A stretch of DNA of 64,000 nt from Flavobacteriales bacterium (GCA_947497485.1 CANMHB010000001.1:186001-250000); one strand, 5' to 3'; shown: positions 9,705 to 18,866, counted from the first letter of the stretch. The notes: generated by a model not told the origin, from the sequence alone. Translations and numbers: made by a program.

Positions 9705-10874
9705 ATGAAGGCACTTTACCAAAAGTTTGAAACTCTATTACAGCATACAAGCACTGATTTTAAACGCTATTTGTTCGAAAAAATAGTCTGGGATAATCGA
9801 ATGATTGGAATAATCGGTCCAAGAGGAGTTGGTAAAACTACTTTAATTCTACAGTATATTAAAGAAAATCTCGATAGTAGAAAAGCACTGTATGTTTCTG
9901 CAGATGATTTATATTTTGGTAAGAACAGACTATTTGATTTAGCAAATGAGTTTTATAAAAATGCAGGTGAGTACTTATTTATTGATGAAATCCACAAATA
10001 TGAAGACTGGTCGAGAGAATTAAAAAATATATATGATTCTTTTCCTACACTAAGAGTTGTTTTTACCGGATCCTCTGTTTTAGATATATTGAAAGGTACT
10101 TCTGATTTAAGTCGAAGGGCTGTAATATATCATTTGCAGGGACTTTCTTTTCGAGAATATTTGAAACTATTTCATGATTATAATTTTGAACCTTATTCAT
10201 TGGAACAAATTGTGAATAATGAAGTGAAACTTGATGAAATAAAGCATCCATTGCCCATATTTCATGATTATTTGAAGCGAGGTTATTATCCTTTTGGGGT
10301 TGAAAATGAATTGGATTTACGATTGGGTCAAATTATTGTTCAAACACTGGAAACTGATATACCACAATATGCAAATCTCAACGTTGGAACGAGTCGAAAA
10401 TTAAAACGTTTGCTTTCAATAATTGCGGAGAGTGTACCATTTAAACCAAATTACTCTAAAATTGCAGAACTGATTGGAGTGAGCAGAAATTCGTTGGATG
10501 ATTATTTTTTGCACATGGAAAAATCAGGGTTGATTAGTCAGCTTCATACTGCTACAAAAGGCATTCGCGCATTGGGAAAAGTAGAAAAAGTGTATTTGGA
10601 TAATACGAATTTAATTTACAGTTTAAAGGGAGAAAACTCAAATATTGGAAATATTCGAGAAACATTTTTCATGAATCAAATGCGACTTAATAATCAGGTT
10701 TATGGGTCGAAAAATGCAGATTTTGTGATTGACGATTACACCTTTGAAATCGGAGGTAAAAACAAAACCCAAAAGCAAATTGAACAAAATGGAAAATCTT
10801 TTATTGTCAAAGATGATATTGAATTTGGTTATTTGAATGTAATTCCGTTGTGGGCTTTTGGAATGAATTATTAA
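9705..10874 (+). CDS. Second AAA ATPase of the DUF4143-like kind (accessory)
   Basis: A 389-residue P-loop ATPase with Walker A GPRGVGKTT (residues 38-46), Walker B YLFIDEIH (90-97) and sensor VVFTGSS (near 120). A middle domain resembles a winged helix (LLSIIAESVPFKPNYSKIAE). The end (NADFVIDDYTFEIGGKNK) is a short, possibly degenerate PD-(D/E)xK region. It shares the overall plan with the neighbouring ATPase but is a clearly different sequence, so the pair is not a recent duplication. Function is unknown. The following Xre gene is on the other strand. Confidence 0.87.
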   Translation: MKALYQKFETLLQHTSTDFKRYLFEKIVWDNRMIGIIGPRGVGKTTLILQYIKENLDSRKALYVSADDLYFGKNRLFDLANEFYKNAGEYLFIDEIHKYEDWSRELKNIYDSFPTLRVVFTGSSVLDILKGTSDLSRRAVIYHLQGLSFREYLKLFHDYNFEPYSLEQIVNNEVKLDEIKHPLPIFHDYLKRGYYPFGVENELDLRLGQIIVQTLETDIPQYANLNVGTSRKLKRLLSIIAESVPFKPNYSKIAELIGVSRNSLDDYFLHMEKSGLISQLHTATKGIRALGKVEKVYLDNTNLIYSLKGENSNIGNIRETFFMNQMRLNNQVYGSKNADFVIDDYTFEIGGKNKTQKQIEQNGKSFIVKDDIEFGYLNVIPLWAFGMNY

Positions 10875-10914
10875 TCTTTTTTGGTATTTTGCAAAGAAAT
10901 CCCGGAAAGCTAAA

Positions 10915-11259
10915 CTACTTCTCCAAAAACTTATCCAGCATCTTTTTCAAATACTCAATTTCATCTTTCAAGGTTTGAATGTGTTCTTTGTCTGATTGGA
11001 AAGTAGATTGAAGATAAGTGACCGCCTCATGATTATTACTTTGATTTATAACATTATTGGCTTTTTCTCCCACTAATTCAGTTACCGTAATGTCTAAGGT
11101 TTTTGCAATTACAATAAGTCTGGGAAGACTGATCCGGTTATCATCTTTTTCCAAACGAGCGTAGTTAGACTGTGTCATATCTAATGATGCGGCCATATTT
11201 TCTTGAGAAAGCCCTCTTTCTTCCCGAAGTAAGCGGATTTTGTTACCAACTGTGTTCAT
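10915..11259 (-). CDS. Xre-family transcriptional regulator with coiled-coil tail
   Basis: A 114-residue DNA-binding protein. An HTH_3 domain (residues 6-60, LREERGLSQENMAASLDM then TQSNYARLEKDD) is followed by a short linker and a heptad-like coiled coil (about 85-112, HIQTLKDEIEYLKKMLDKFL) that probably dimerises it. The palindrome directly upstream, overlapping its promoter, suggests self-repression. It diverges from the small gene at 11374 and might also control that gene. Targets beyond this are not visible. Confidence 0.92.
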   Translation of the reverse strand: MNTVGNKIRLLREERGLSQENMAASLDMTQSNYARLEKDDNRISLPRLIVIAKTLDITVTELVGEKANNVINQSNNHEAVTYLQSTFQSDKEHIQTLKDEIEYLKKMLDKFLEK

Positions 11260-11284
11260 ATCTTGAAATTAATTATTTAATATT

Positions 11285-11319
11285 TAACTATAATAGTTAC
11301 AAATATACTTATTTAGTTA
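11285..11319. promoter_or_regulatory. Operator and promoter of the Xre gene
   Basis: TAACTATAATAGTTA (11285-11299) is a perfect palindrome around one central A. Next to it is the minus-strand -7 element TATATTTG (11300-11307). A further half-site TAGTTA lies at 11314-11319. This arrangement fits a dimeric repressor covering its own promoter. Confidence 0.65.
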
Positions 11320-11373
11320 AAATGCTAATTATTATTTCTATAGAATTGTTTGAATTTTGTAAAGAAAATTGAA

Positions 11374-11682
11374 ATGGCTTCACTTATTAAACTTCTTGAA
11401 ATATTACAAAACAACTTAAAATCGGATTGTTGCACTAAATCTTTTATTGTCAATTCCTCAAATTTAAGCATTAAGCTTTACGAGACAATTACTGATGCAG
11501 GTTATGAGAATAATAAATATGGTTGGTATAAGTTTAACGACGTAGTAGAATTAAACAATAAAATTAAAAGACCTAAAGGAATTTCGTTTCATAAGTCTAA
11601 TAATAAATGTGTTATTTCACTAATTATCGATCAAAATGAAAACACGCGATTTTTTGTTGCAGAAAATTTAGAAATACAATAG
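11374..11682 (+). CDS. Small uncharacterised protein next to the Xre gene
   Basis: A 102-residue protein beginning MASLIKLLEILQNN. An in-frame ATG at 11350 would add eight residues. It has no signal peptide or membrane segment. A GYENNKYGWYKFND stretch and a beta-like second half (KCVISLIIDQNENTRFFVAEN) are visible. It lies between a divergent regulator and a T9SS cargo gene. I do not recognise a family. Coding is likely because the frame is open over the whole gap and the neighbours are well spaced, but it is not certain. Confidence 0.55.
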   Translation: MASLIKLLEILQNNLKSDCCTKSFIVNSSNLSIKLYETITDAGYENNKYGWYKFNDVVELNNKIKRPKGISFHKSNNKCVISLIIDQNENTRFFVAENLEIQ

Positions 11683-11708
11683 ACTAATTAAATTTTAAAA
11701 ATAAAACC

Positions 11709-14150
11709 ATGATTAAAAATACACTCTGTTCTTTATTAATATTCGTTTCAATAATTAATGTTAAGGCTCAAAACCCGATAGGTTTAGAATGGCAGAAATC
11801 CTTTGGAGGTTCAAATCCAGATGAAGGAAAATGCATCCAACAAACTTCAGATGGTGGGTACATTACAATAGGGAGTACTTATTCATTTGATGGGGATGTG
11901 ATTAATAATCAAGGGTTAACAGATTGCTGGATAATTAAAACTAATGACCAAGGAATCATTGAATGGCAAAAAACTCTTGGAGGTTCTGGTAATGATGTAG
12001 GTAATTCGATTCAACAAACTTCAGATGGAGGATTTATTTTAGTCGGGCATACAACCTCTGTTGATGGTGATGTTACATTAAATAATGGATATGGGAACTC
12101 TATTTGGGGTGATATTTGGGTTGTCAAACTTAATAGTTTGGGTATAATTCAATGGCAAAAAACTTTGGGTGGATCTGATGATGAATATGGCGCCATGGTG
12201 AATCAAACGAATGATGGGGGATATATTGTTGTTGGTAGTTCTCGCTCGATAGATGGAGATTTAACTGAAAATCACGGAAGTTTTGATTATTGGGTTATCA
12301 AATTGAGTAGTGTTGGAAGTATTCAATGGCAAAAATCACTAGGTGGCGTAGACTACGATGCTGCACAATCAATTATACAATCGACTGATGGAGGTTTTGT
12401 AATAGTTGGTCATTCGTCTTCAAACGATGGAAATGTAATTGGAAATCATGGACTATCTGATATTTGGGTTGTAAAATTAAATAATCTAGGAATAATGCAG
12501 TGGCAAAAATGTTTGGGTGGGACTGGTTCTGAACTAGGTTTTTCAATTCAACAATCAATTGATGGAGGTTACGTTATCGCGGGTAGTACTGCTTCAAATG
12601 ATGGAGACATTACCGGATATCATGGTGCTGGGGCATGGGAAGCAGGAGATAGTTGGGTTGTCAAATTAAATGGTTCAGGATTAATTCAATGGCAAAAAAC
12701 TCTTGGAGGTTCAGATGATGAAATTGGTTATTCAATTCAGCAGACTTCAGATGGTGGTTATATTGTTTTTGGTTCCACTGGTTCAAATGATGGAGATGTT
12801 TTTGGTTATAGCGGTGGTGTAGGTTGGGATTTTTGGATTGTGAAAATGAACAATAGCGGGACGATTCAATGGCAGAAAACTTTAGGAGGTTCAGACGACG
12901 ATATCGGTTATTCAATTCATCAGACCTCTAATGGCGGCTATATTTTTACAGGAAGTTCTCTTTCGGAAAATGGCAGTATTTCCGGGAGTCATGGGGGTGG
13001 AGATTGCGTAGTAATGAAATTAATAAATTGTGGTGTCGCATCAAATGTAACAATAAACGAGGTTGCATGTAATACATATACGTCGTCAACTGGGCAGACA
13101 TATACTCAGTCTGGAACATATCAAGAAACAATAACAAATATTTATGGTTGCGATAGTATTTATGTAACTCTTAACTTATCAATTTTATCAAATTCTTATT
13201 CTTCCTTTTCAGCAATGATGTGCGAAGGCTCATTTTACTCTTGGAATGGGCAGCAATATTCACAACCCGGTCAATACACACAAACGTTGTTGAATCAATA
13301 TGGTTGTGACAGTATTGTAACACTGAATTTGGATTTATTTTATGTTTCTGCCCCACAAGTTTGTATTGTTGGAATGGATTCTTTAACAAATGAAAATAGA
13401 GTTGTTTGGGAAAAACCGTTGACGTTGGGTATTGATTCGTTCTTTGTTTACAAAGAGAGTGATGTTTTCAATGTTTATACAAAAATTGGAGCAACGGATT
13501 ACAACGATTTAGCTGTGTTCTTGGATGAAAACTCAAATCCAGCTGCTCAAGCTTATCGTTACAAGATTTCTGCGTTGGACACGTGTGGTGTTGAAACCAA
13601 TGTTGGTGATTTCCACAAAACGATACATTTAACAATCAATCAGGGTGTTGGCGGTGCTTGGAATTTAATTTGGAGTCACTACGAAGGATTGAATTTTGGA
13701 AGTTATAACATCTACCGCGGTACTGATCAATCGAATATTAGTTTACTTACAACGATTCAAAGCAACTTGAATTCATATACGGATTTGACTCCTCCAAGCG
13801 GTGCAGTTTATTACCAAATTGAAATTGTTAATCCTGTGAATTGTGACCCAACGAAAAGCATCAACTACAGTGTTTCTCGTTCAAACATTGTAGATAATGG
13901 TCAAGTTGGATTTACCGAAATAAGTTCTACATCAATTCAAGTTTATCCAAATCCAACAAAGGATATGTTGACTTTAAATGTTTCCAACGATTTATTGGGT
14001 AAATCATACACCATTATGGATTTCGCAGGACGAATTATTCAAGAAGGGAAAATTAATTCATCGAAAGAGCAAATTTATTTGCAAGCAATTTCTAACGGTT
14101 CTTATTTCTTACAAGTTGAAGGAAAAGCAATTAAAGTTGTGAAACAATAA
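11709..14150 (+). CDS. Secreted seven-repeat protein with type IX secretion sorting domain
   Basis: An 813-residue exported protein. The signal peptide ends at about residue 20 (INVKAQ). Seven repeats of about 60 residues follow, starting at W28, W86, W149, W207, W265, W328 and W388, each with WQKxLGG, a DGGY turn and a WVVKLN end; this is probably a closed beta-propeller. Two copies of a Cys-rich GCDSI module span about 445-545, then a fibronectin-like region. The C-terminal T9SS type A domain (VYPNPTKDMLTLNV to the end) targets it across the outer membrane. The role may be adhesion or binding, but no catalytic motif is seen. Confidence 0.92.
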   Translation: MIKNTLCSLLIFVSIINVKAQNPIGLEWQKSFGGSNPDEGKCIQQTSDGGYITIGSTYSFDGDVINNQGLTDCWIIKTNDQGIIEWQKTLGGSGNDVGNSIQQTSDGGFILVGHTTSVDGDVTLNNGYGNSIWGDIWVVKLNSLGIIQWQKTLGGSDDEYGAMVNQTNDGGYIVVGSSRSIDGDLTENHGSFDYWVIKLSSVGSIQWQKSLGGVDYDAAQSIIQSTDGGFVIVGHSSSNDGNVIGNHGLSDIWVVKLNNLGIMQWQKCLGGTGSELGFSIQQSIDGGYVIAGSTASNDGDITGYHGAGAWEAGDSWVVKLNGSGLIQWQKTLGGSDDEIGYSIQQTSDGGYIVFGSTGSNDGDVFGYSGGVGWDFWIVKMNNSGTIQWQKTLGGSDDDIGYSIHQTSNGGYIFTGSSLSENGSISGSHGGGDCVVMKLINCGVASNVTINEVACNTYTSSTGQTYTQSGTYQETITNIYGCDSIYVTLNLSILSNSYSSFSAMMCEGSFYSWNGQQYSQPGQYTQTLLNQYGCDSIVTLNLDLFYVSAPQVCIVGMDSLTNENRVVWEKPLTLGIDSFFVYKESDVFNVYTKIGATDYNDLAVFLDENSNPAAQAYRYKISALDTCGVETNVGDFHKTIHLTINQGVGGAWNLIWSHYEGLNFGSYNIYRGTDQSNISLLTTIQSNLNSYTDLTPPSGAVYYQIEIVNPVNCDPTKSINYSVSRSNIVDNGQVGFTEISSTSIQVYPNPTKDMLTLNVSNDLLGKSYTIMDFAGRIIQEGKINSSKEQIYLQAISNGSYFLQVEGKAIKVVKQ

Positions 14151-14169
14151 GTTTAAATTTAAGTTTATC

Positions 14170-14205
14170 AACTCCCATCAGCTTCGTTTAGTGGGAGTTT
14201 TTTTT
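14170..14205 (+). terminator. Terminator between the T9SS protein gene and fic
   Basis: An eight-base stem (14170-14177 with 14192-14199) and a T tract to about 14205. It serves the plus-strand gene; the T tract touches the end of the convergent fic gene. Confidence 0.85.
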
Positions 14206-15301
14206 ATTCTAGAATGCGCATCAAATCATTGTTGGCATAGTATACTTGTTTCCCTTCGTATATGGTTGAAACGATCCCAAGATTTGTAAGTTGCTCAGCA
14301 TATTTGACAAGGCTTGTTCTACTCGTAATTCCTAACACTTCACTCATTTTTTTCTGCTTGATGTATGGTTGCGAAAAAAGTAAATCATTAAATTCTGAGG
14401 TGAACCATTTAAATTTGGTCTTGGCAAATTTCAGAGTTTCTTCCTGTTGTTCAATGATACTGTCAATTAATTGATTGGTATGTTTTGAAGTTTGTTCAAC
14501 GGCTTCCATCATAAAAAGCAACCATGGTTTCCAAGATTTGCGTTGGGTTACTCCTGATAGTAAAATATAATAATCATCCTTGTTTTCAAGAATGTATCGG
14601 CTTAAATACAGAATAGGATGAGAAAGAAGTTGTTGTTCAACCAAATACAAAAGATTTAAAATCCTTCCCGTTCTGCCGTTTCCATCTGTAAAGGGATGAA
14701 TTGCTTCAAATTGATAATGTGCAATGGCCATTTTTAACAAGGGGTCAATTCCATTTTCATTGCTGAAAAAATCAATTAAATTATCAATTTTACTTTCAAT
14801 AATTCCTTCACCTCGTGGAGGAGTGTAAATTACTTCGCCCGGTCTTAAATCACTATTACCTCTTCTAATTACTGTTAATGATTGTGGAGGTCGAAAACCC
14901 TGTGCAGTGGTTTTTATTTTCTGAAAAATGTTAATTATAACTTCCTTTGATAGTTTTCCTTCTGTTAATAAGGAATTATACCCACCCCAAAGAGCTTCTC
15001 GATAATTCAATACTTCTTTTGCGGATGCACTTGCATTTTCCTCTTTCAATGAAGATGAAACAGCTTTATACAACTCATCATCCGTTGTGAAAATATTTTC
15101 AATTGCTGTTGAGGTTTTTGCTTCTCGAAGAGCAATTGTATTTACTAACATCGTCGGATTTGGGATTCGCAATACATTCCTATTTAATTCTGCTAAATTT
15201 CTTGAAGCCAATCCCCATTTCATTAATACGTCAGTATCTAAAAATTCTTCTTTTGGCGGAAGACTTGGAAGATCATTGTATGGTTTATTTCGATCGAACA
15301 T
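14204..15301 (-). CDS. Fic-domain protein (probable AMP/nucleotide transferase) with N-terminal inhibitory motif
   Basis: A 365-residue class II Fic protein. The catalytic loop HPFTDGNGR is intact (H202 to R210). The inhibitory helix motif (S/T)xxxE(G/N) is present at residues 64-69 (STAIEN), its glutamate being expected to hold the enzyme inactive. The C-terminal part (about 290-365, YIKQKKMSEVLGITSRTSL) looks like a winged helix, so it may bind DNA and regulate itself. Its substrate is unknown. It stands alone on the minus strand behind a repeat-rich upstream region. Confidence 0.93.
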   Translation of the reverse strand: MFDRNKPYNDLPSLPPKEEFLDTDVLMKWGLASRNLAELNRNVLRIPNPTMLVNTIALREAKTSTAIENIFTTDDELYKAVSSSLKEENASASAKEVLNYREALWGGYNSLLTEGKLSKEVIINIFQKIKTTAQGFRPPQSLTVIRRGNSDLRPGEVIYTPPRGEGIIESKIDNLIDFFSNENGIDPLLKMAIAHYQFEAIHPFTDGNGRTGRILNLLYLVEQQLLSHPILYLSRYILENKDDYYILLSGVTQRKSWKPWLLFMMEAVEQTSKHTNQLIDSIIEQQEETLKFAKTKFKWFTSEFNDLLFSQPYIKQKKMSEVLGITSRTSLVKYAEQLTNLGIVSTIYEGKQVYYANNDLMRILE

Positions 15302-15312
15302 AATCTCGTTGT

Positions 15313-15430
15313 GTTCATTTTTTATTCATTTAATGAACATGATTCAAATATACGTCCATTTTTTTAGGATAAAATAATTTTACGTCCATTTTTTTTTAAA
15401 ATAATGAACATGTGGGCGTAAAATGTTCAT
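15313..15430. promoter_or_regulatory. Repeat-rich control region upstream of fic
   Basis: The minus-strand -7 element TATATTTG is at 15345-15352. Around it are an imperfect palindrome (TTCATTTAATGAA, 15325-15337), a direct repeat TACGTCCATTTTTTT at 15351 and 15381 (period 30), and an inverted repeat ATGAACAT (15404-15411) with ATGTTCAT (15423-15430). The ATGTTCAT-type half-sites recur on both sides of the promoter, which suggests an operator, perhaps for the winged-helix end of Fic. The rest of the gap up to 15538 shows nothing clear. Confidence 0.5.
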
Positions 15431-15538
15431 TTGGGGAATGGATTAATTGGGATTGATTCCATCGAACTAATTTTATTAATCAAAAACCTTGGCTTACGAA
15501 ACTAATTCTGATATCTAAAGTTTGTTTTACATTTGAAC

Positions 15539-16244
15539 ATGTGCTACAGCAATTCTTCGACTTCCAAGAACATCGATTTGGCTAAACGCTATAAAAAAGC
15601 AGTTGACTCAATCCCAGACCAGCCGCCAATTTATTTTGCAAGTGACATTTACATTTCCTTTTTGGCGAATTATCACCAAGGAAAACGACATAAAACTCAT
15701 GCGATGGGGTCTTGTACCAGCTTGGTTCAGAGGTGTCAATGAATTAGAAATGGCGAAAACGACCTTCAATGCTCGAATAGAAACCTTATCTGAAAAAGCT
15801 TCTTTTAAATTATTGATCAAAAGGTCCCGATGTATTGTACCGTCTACCGGCTTTTTTGAATGGAAACACGAGAACAAACAAAAAATCCCTCATTTTATTT
15901 ATCCAACGAATGATTCCGTTTTCTCAATGGCGGGACTTTACGATTCATGGATGAATCCCAATTCGAACGAAGTTTTAAACTCATTTACCATTATAACGCG
16001 TGAGGCAAACGATTTTATGGCGGAAATTCATAACAGTAAGAAACGAATGCCTTTAATTCTGAACGCCAAGGATGAAGAAAATTGGCTGAATGGCGAAGAT
16101 GAAATAAAAGATTTTCAATTGAATTCAAATCCAGATTTGGATGCATTTCCAGTAGATTCCAAAATATTAATGAGTTCTGAACCCAATGTACTTGAGGCTC
16201 AGCGAAAATTCGAACCAAAGAACTCGCAACAATCTCTGTTTTAA
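15539..16244 (+). pseudogene. SRAP (YedK/HMCES-like) abasic-site protein, one-base frameshift
   Basis: SRAP proteins crosslink to abasic sites in single-stranded DNA through Cys2. The first frame (ATG at 15539) gives MCYSNSS up to PPIYFAS, with Cys2 present. The second frame continues at 15645 with TFTFPFWRIITKEN. It contains WGLVPAWF, the conserved Asn in FNARIET, Glu in GFFEW and His in IHNSKKRMP. All catalytic residues survive, so one extra base near 15644 is the only defect. It may be a recent mutation or a sequence error. About 234 residues would result if repaired. Confidence 0.85.
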
Positions 16245-16282
16245 GTCAAAAAAATGGTATCGTTTTTGTCAAAATGAATATC

Positions 16283-16290
16283 TAATTTTG
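16283..16290 (+). promoter_or_regulatory. Possible -7 element for the 16.3-20.2 kb genes
   Basis: TAATTTTG matches TAnnTTTG and is 20 bases before the ATG at 16311. The nearest TTTG (16265-16268) is only 14 bases upstream, closer than usual. Confidence 0.45.
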
Positions 16291-16310
16291 TTTTTATAAA
16301 AAAGTATCTA

Positions 16311-16988
16311 ATGCGTCTGTTACTAATTATTACTCTTCCACTTTTGTTTCTTTTGGGTTCATGTATTGAAATCATTGATGATCTATCAATAAAAATGGAT
16401 GGATCAGGCACTTTCAAATATACAGTTAACCTAAGCTCAAGTAAGATTAAAGTAAATTCAATACTGGCTCTCGATACGATTGATGGGAAAAAAGTCCCAA
16501 GCATCGATGAAATAAAACAAAAAATAGATCAATTCGTCAAAACGTTAGATGCTCAAAATGGGATTTCAAATGTCAAAGTTGATGGAAATTACACCGAATT
16601 TATATTCAAATTTCAATGTGATTTTACAAATGTTGCTCTTTTACAAGATGGATTGAAACAATCGATCGTAATCATATCAAAAGAAAAATCCATCCCCGAA
16701 TTAGAGCATAACTGGTTGAGTTGGGATGGAAATAAACTTGTGCGTTCGATACCCGAAGTAACTGGTAAAAAAATCAATGAAATTGAACAGAGCGATATTG
16801 AATTACTAAAGAAAGGTTCCTACACATCCATTACCCGTTTCGAAAAGCCCGTAGAAAAATATGAAAACCAAGCAGCGCAATTATCGAAAAGTAAAATGGC
16901 AGTAATGGTCAAAACAGACACTTATCGACTTAAAGAAAACCAAGATATTCTAGAAAATACAATCTATTTAACATCAGGTAAAAACTAG
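16311..16988 (+). CDS. Uncharacterised lipoprotein
   Basis: A 225-residue protein with signal peptide and lipobox LLGSC (Cys18). After the cysteine it begins IEIIDDLSIKMDGSGTFKYTVNLS, a pattern of beta strands seen in several small Bacteroidota lipoproteins. A helical stretch follows (DEIKQKIDQFVKTLDAQ). It has no catalytic motif and I do not recognise the family. It precedes two larger exported or anchored proteins with gaps of 36 and 7 bases, so the three are probably co-transcribed. Confidence 0.85.
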   Translation: MRLLLIITLPLLFLLGSCIEIIDDLSIKMDGSGTFKYTVNLSSSKIKVNSILALDTIDGKKVPSIDEIKQKIDQFVKTLDAQNGISNVKVDGNYTEFIFKFQCDFTNVALLQDGLKQSIVIISKEKSIPELEHNWLSWDGNKLVRSIPEVTGKKINEIEQSDIELLKKGSYTSITRFEKPVEKYENQAAQLSKSKMAVMVKTDTYRLKENQDILENTIYLTSGKN

Positions 16989-17024
16989 CAAGATTATTTG
17001 TAACTTCGCCTCACACATCCAACA

Positions 17025-18866
17025 ATGAAATTTAACTACCTCTTTTTCTTTGCTTTAGTTTTAATTACTGGCCGTTATTCCGCACAAACTTCTGAATTTT
17101 TAATTCCGAAAGATGCCGTAACCGTATTTAGTATTAATAACATATCCTTACTGCAGAAAGTTTCTGTAGATGAATTAATTACCTACGATTTCATGGAGGA
17201 AGTTCATCAAGAATTATTTGATGGTTCAACCACGGGAAAAACACTTAAAGATTCAGGATTAGATTTCGATCAAAAGCTAAACGTCTTTTACGGAAGAGGT
17301 GAGAAAAATGAACTTTCAGGATTCTCATTTGGAGTTAAATCCAAAGAACAATTATTTACTGTTTTTGATGATTTTGAATTACTTCATCAAGATTTTCACG
17401 GTGCTCAAGTATATGGTTCTTTTTTCAACAATTTAATAATCAAGGATAAAGCTGCATTATTAATTCGTGTTGAACCTACAATGGAGTTTATTGACCAAAT
17501 GACTGATTCGATTTGGTATGCTCGCGGAAATGAAAGTCCATTTGATTTTTTACCACTGGATGAATCTGAAGATGGCGAAATTATGGATGAGGAAGTTTAT
17601 GATGAAACCATAGAGGAAGCAGAATTTCCAGAAGCATCTGATGATCCGAATGTTAAAAATTATTATGAATTACGCGATAGTGTTCAACTGGTAATTCAAC
17701 GTCAACAATTAGATGTTATACTCCATGATTTGTTAGAGAAAAAAGAAAATCTGATTGTCTACGATGCAAGATTTGCAGATCAAATCAAACACAATTCTGA
17801 AGGAGTTTTCTACATGGACAATTCTCGTAATTTAGAACGTGCAAATGGTTTATGGTATTTTCAAACCATTCTACCAACCTTATATCAGGATATACAGGAA
17901 TTGTATACTGGAAATGTGATTCTTGGTGATATGTATTTGAAAAACAATGAAGTTGAGTTTGTTTTGGATGCTCGTTATGGTGAAAAATTAGGTTCTATTT
18001 ACAAGGAAATGAATGATTCACGTTTTGATAAGAACGTATTGAAATATATTCCCAAAAGTAGCACTGGTTATTTTACTTACAACATTGATTTGAGAAAGGC
18101 CTATGAAAAAGCTTATGAGGTAATTATGCCCATTCTGTCCGAGGAGAAAAATGCGCAAATTGCTATGAATGTGCTTACAATCGAGTTGTTGAATGAATAC
18201 ATAAATAAGGATGCTTTATTTGGAACATACAAAGGAAGTATGTTCGGTTATTTCAATGGAATTAAAAAGATAAAGACCAAAAAGATTGAGTTTTTCTACA
18301 ACGAAGAAACATTTGAATACGGTGAACGTGAGGCTGAAGCTGAAGAAGATATGCCAATTTTTACACTCGGTATTTCTATCGATAGAAAAGATATTCCAGA
18401 AAAAATAATGAATCATTTGAGTCGTTTGACATCAAAAATTCAAAATATGGGAAATTATTGGAAAATGGAGAATGCCATTTTGGATGCTGCGCCTGTCTTT
18501 ATTATTAATAAAAATGGGTTATTAATTATGACTAATGATGAAGACCTAGCTGTAAATCATTCAGATGGTTATGGAAAAGAAAAGCTAGCAAAAGTAAATG
18601 TCAAAAAAGCAAAGAAAAGTGGGTTTATGTATGGTTCGGTTGATATTGCCGAGACAATGAATCGTTTTCCAACAGATATTTTAAACGCCAGACAAAATGA
18701 AATGATTCAGTCTCTGAAAGGGAAGTCTGGCAAACTAGAATTAACATCAAGCGAAACGTCATCGAGCAATACAATGTTCAACATCAAATACGTATACGAA
18801 GGTCAGGAATCATCAGCTAAACATTTACTTGACCTAATAAATACAATTTACGTCGTATCAAAATAA
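17025..18866 (+). CDS. Large uncharacterised exported protein (possibly DUF4836-like)
   Basis: A 613-residue protein with a signal peptide cleaved near residue 20 (GRYSAQ). The mature start, EFLIPKDAVTVFSINNISLL, resembles the opening of DUF4836-type Bacteroidota proteins, but this is tentative. A very acidic stretch is found near residues 180-212 (LDESEDGEIMDEEVYDETIE). The remainder mixes helices and strands without a known motif. It lies between a lipoprotein and a second large anchored protein, which also begins with a DAEFIGKANILEL pattern, so both may belong to one broad family. Confidence 0.82.
   Translation: MKFNYLFFFALVLITGRYSAQTSEFLIPKDAVTVFSINNISLLQKVSVDELITYDFMEEVHQELFDGSTTGKTLKDSGLDFDQKLNVFYGRGEKNELSGFSFGVKSKEQLFTVFDDFELLHQDFHGAQVYGSFFNNLIIKDKAALLIRVEPTMEFIDQMTDSIWYARGNESPFDFLPLDESEDGEIMDEEVYDETIEEAEFPEASDDPNVKNYYELRDSVQLVIQRQQLDVILHDLLEKKENLIVYDARFADQIKHNSEGVFYMDNSRNLERANGLWYFQTILPTLYQDIQELYTGNVILGDMYLKNNEVEFVLDARYGEKLGSIYKEMNDSRFDKNVLKYIPKSSTGYFTYNIDLRKAYEKAYEVIMPILSEEKNAQIAMNVLTIELLNEYINKDALFGTYKGSMFGYFNGIKKIKTKKIEFFYNEETFEYGEREAEAEEDMPIFTLGISIDRKDIPEKIMNHLSRLTSKIQNMGNYWKMENAILDAAPVFIINKNGLLIMTNDEDLAVNHSDGYGKEKLAKVNVKKAKKSGFMYGSVDIAETMNRFPTDILNARQNEMIQSLKGKSGKLELTSSETSSSNTMFNIKYVYEGQESSAKHLLDLINTIYVVSK

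Noticed and set aside
15603-16244. SRAP second half as an independent gene
   Set aside because: It lacks the catalytic Cys2 and its first residues are out of frame with the true N terminus, so it is the second part of a frameshifted gene.
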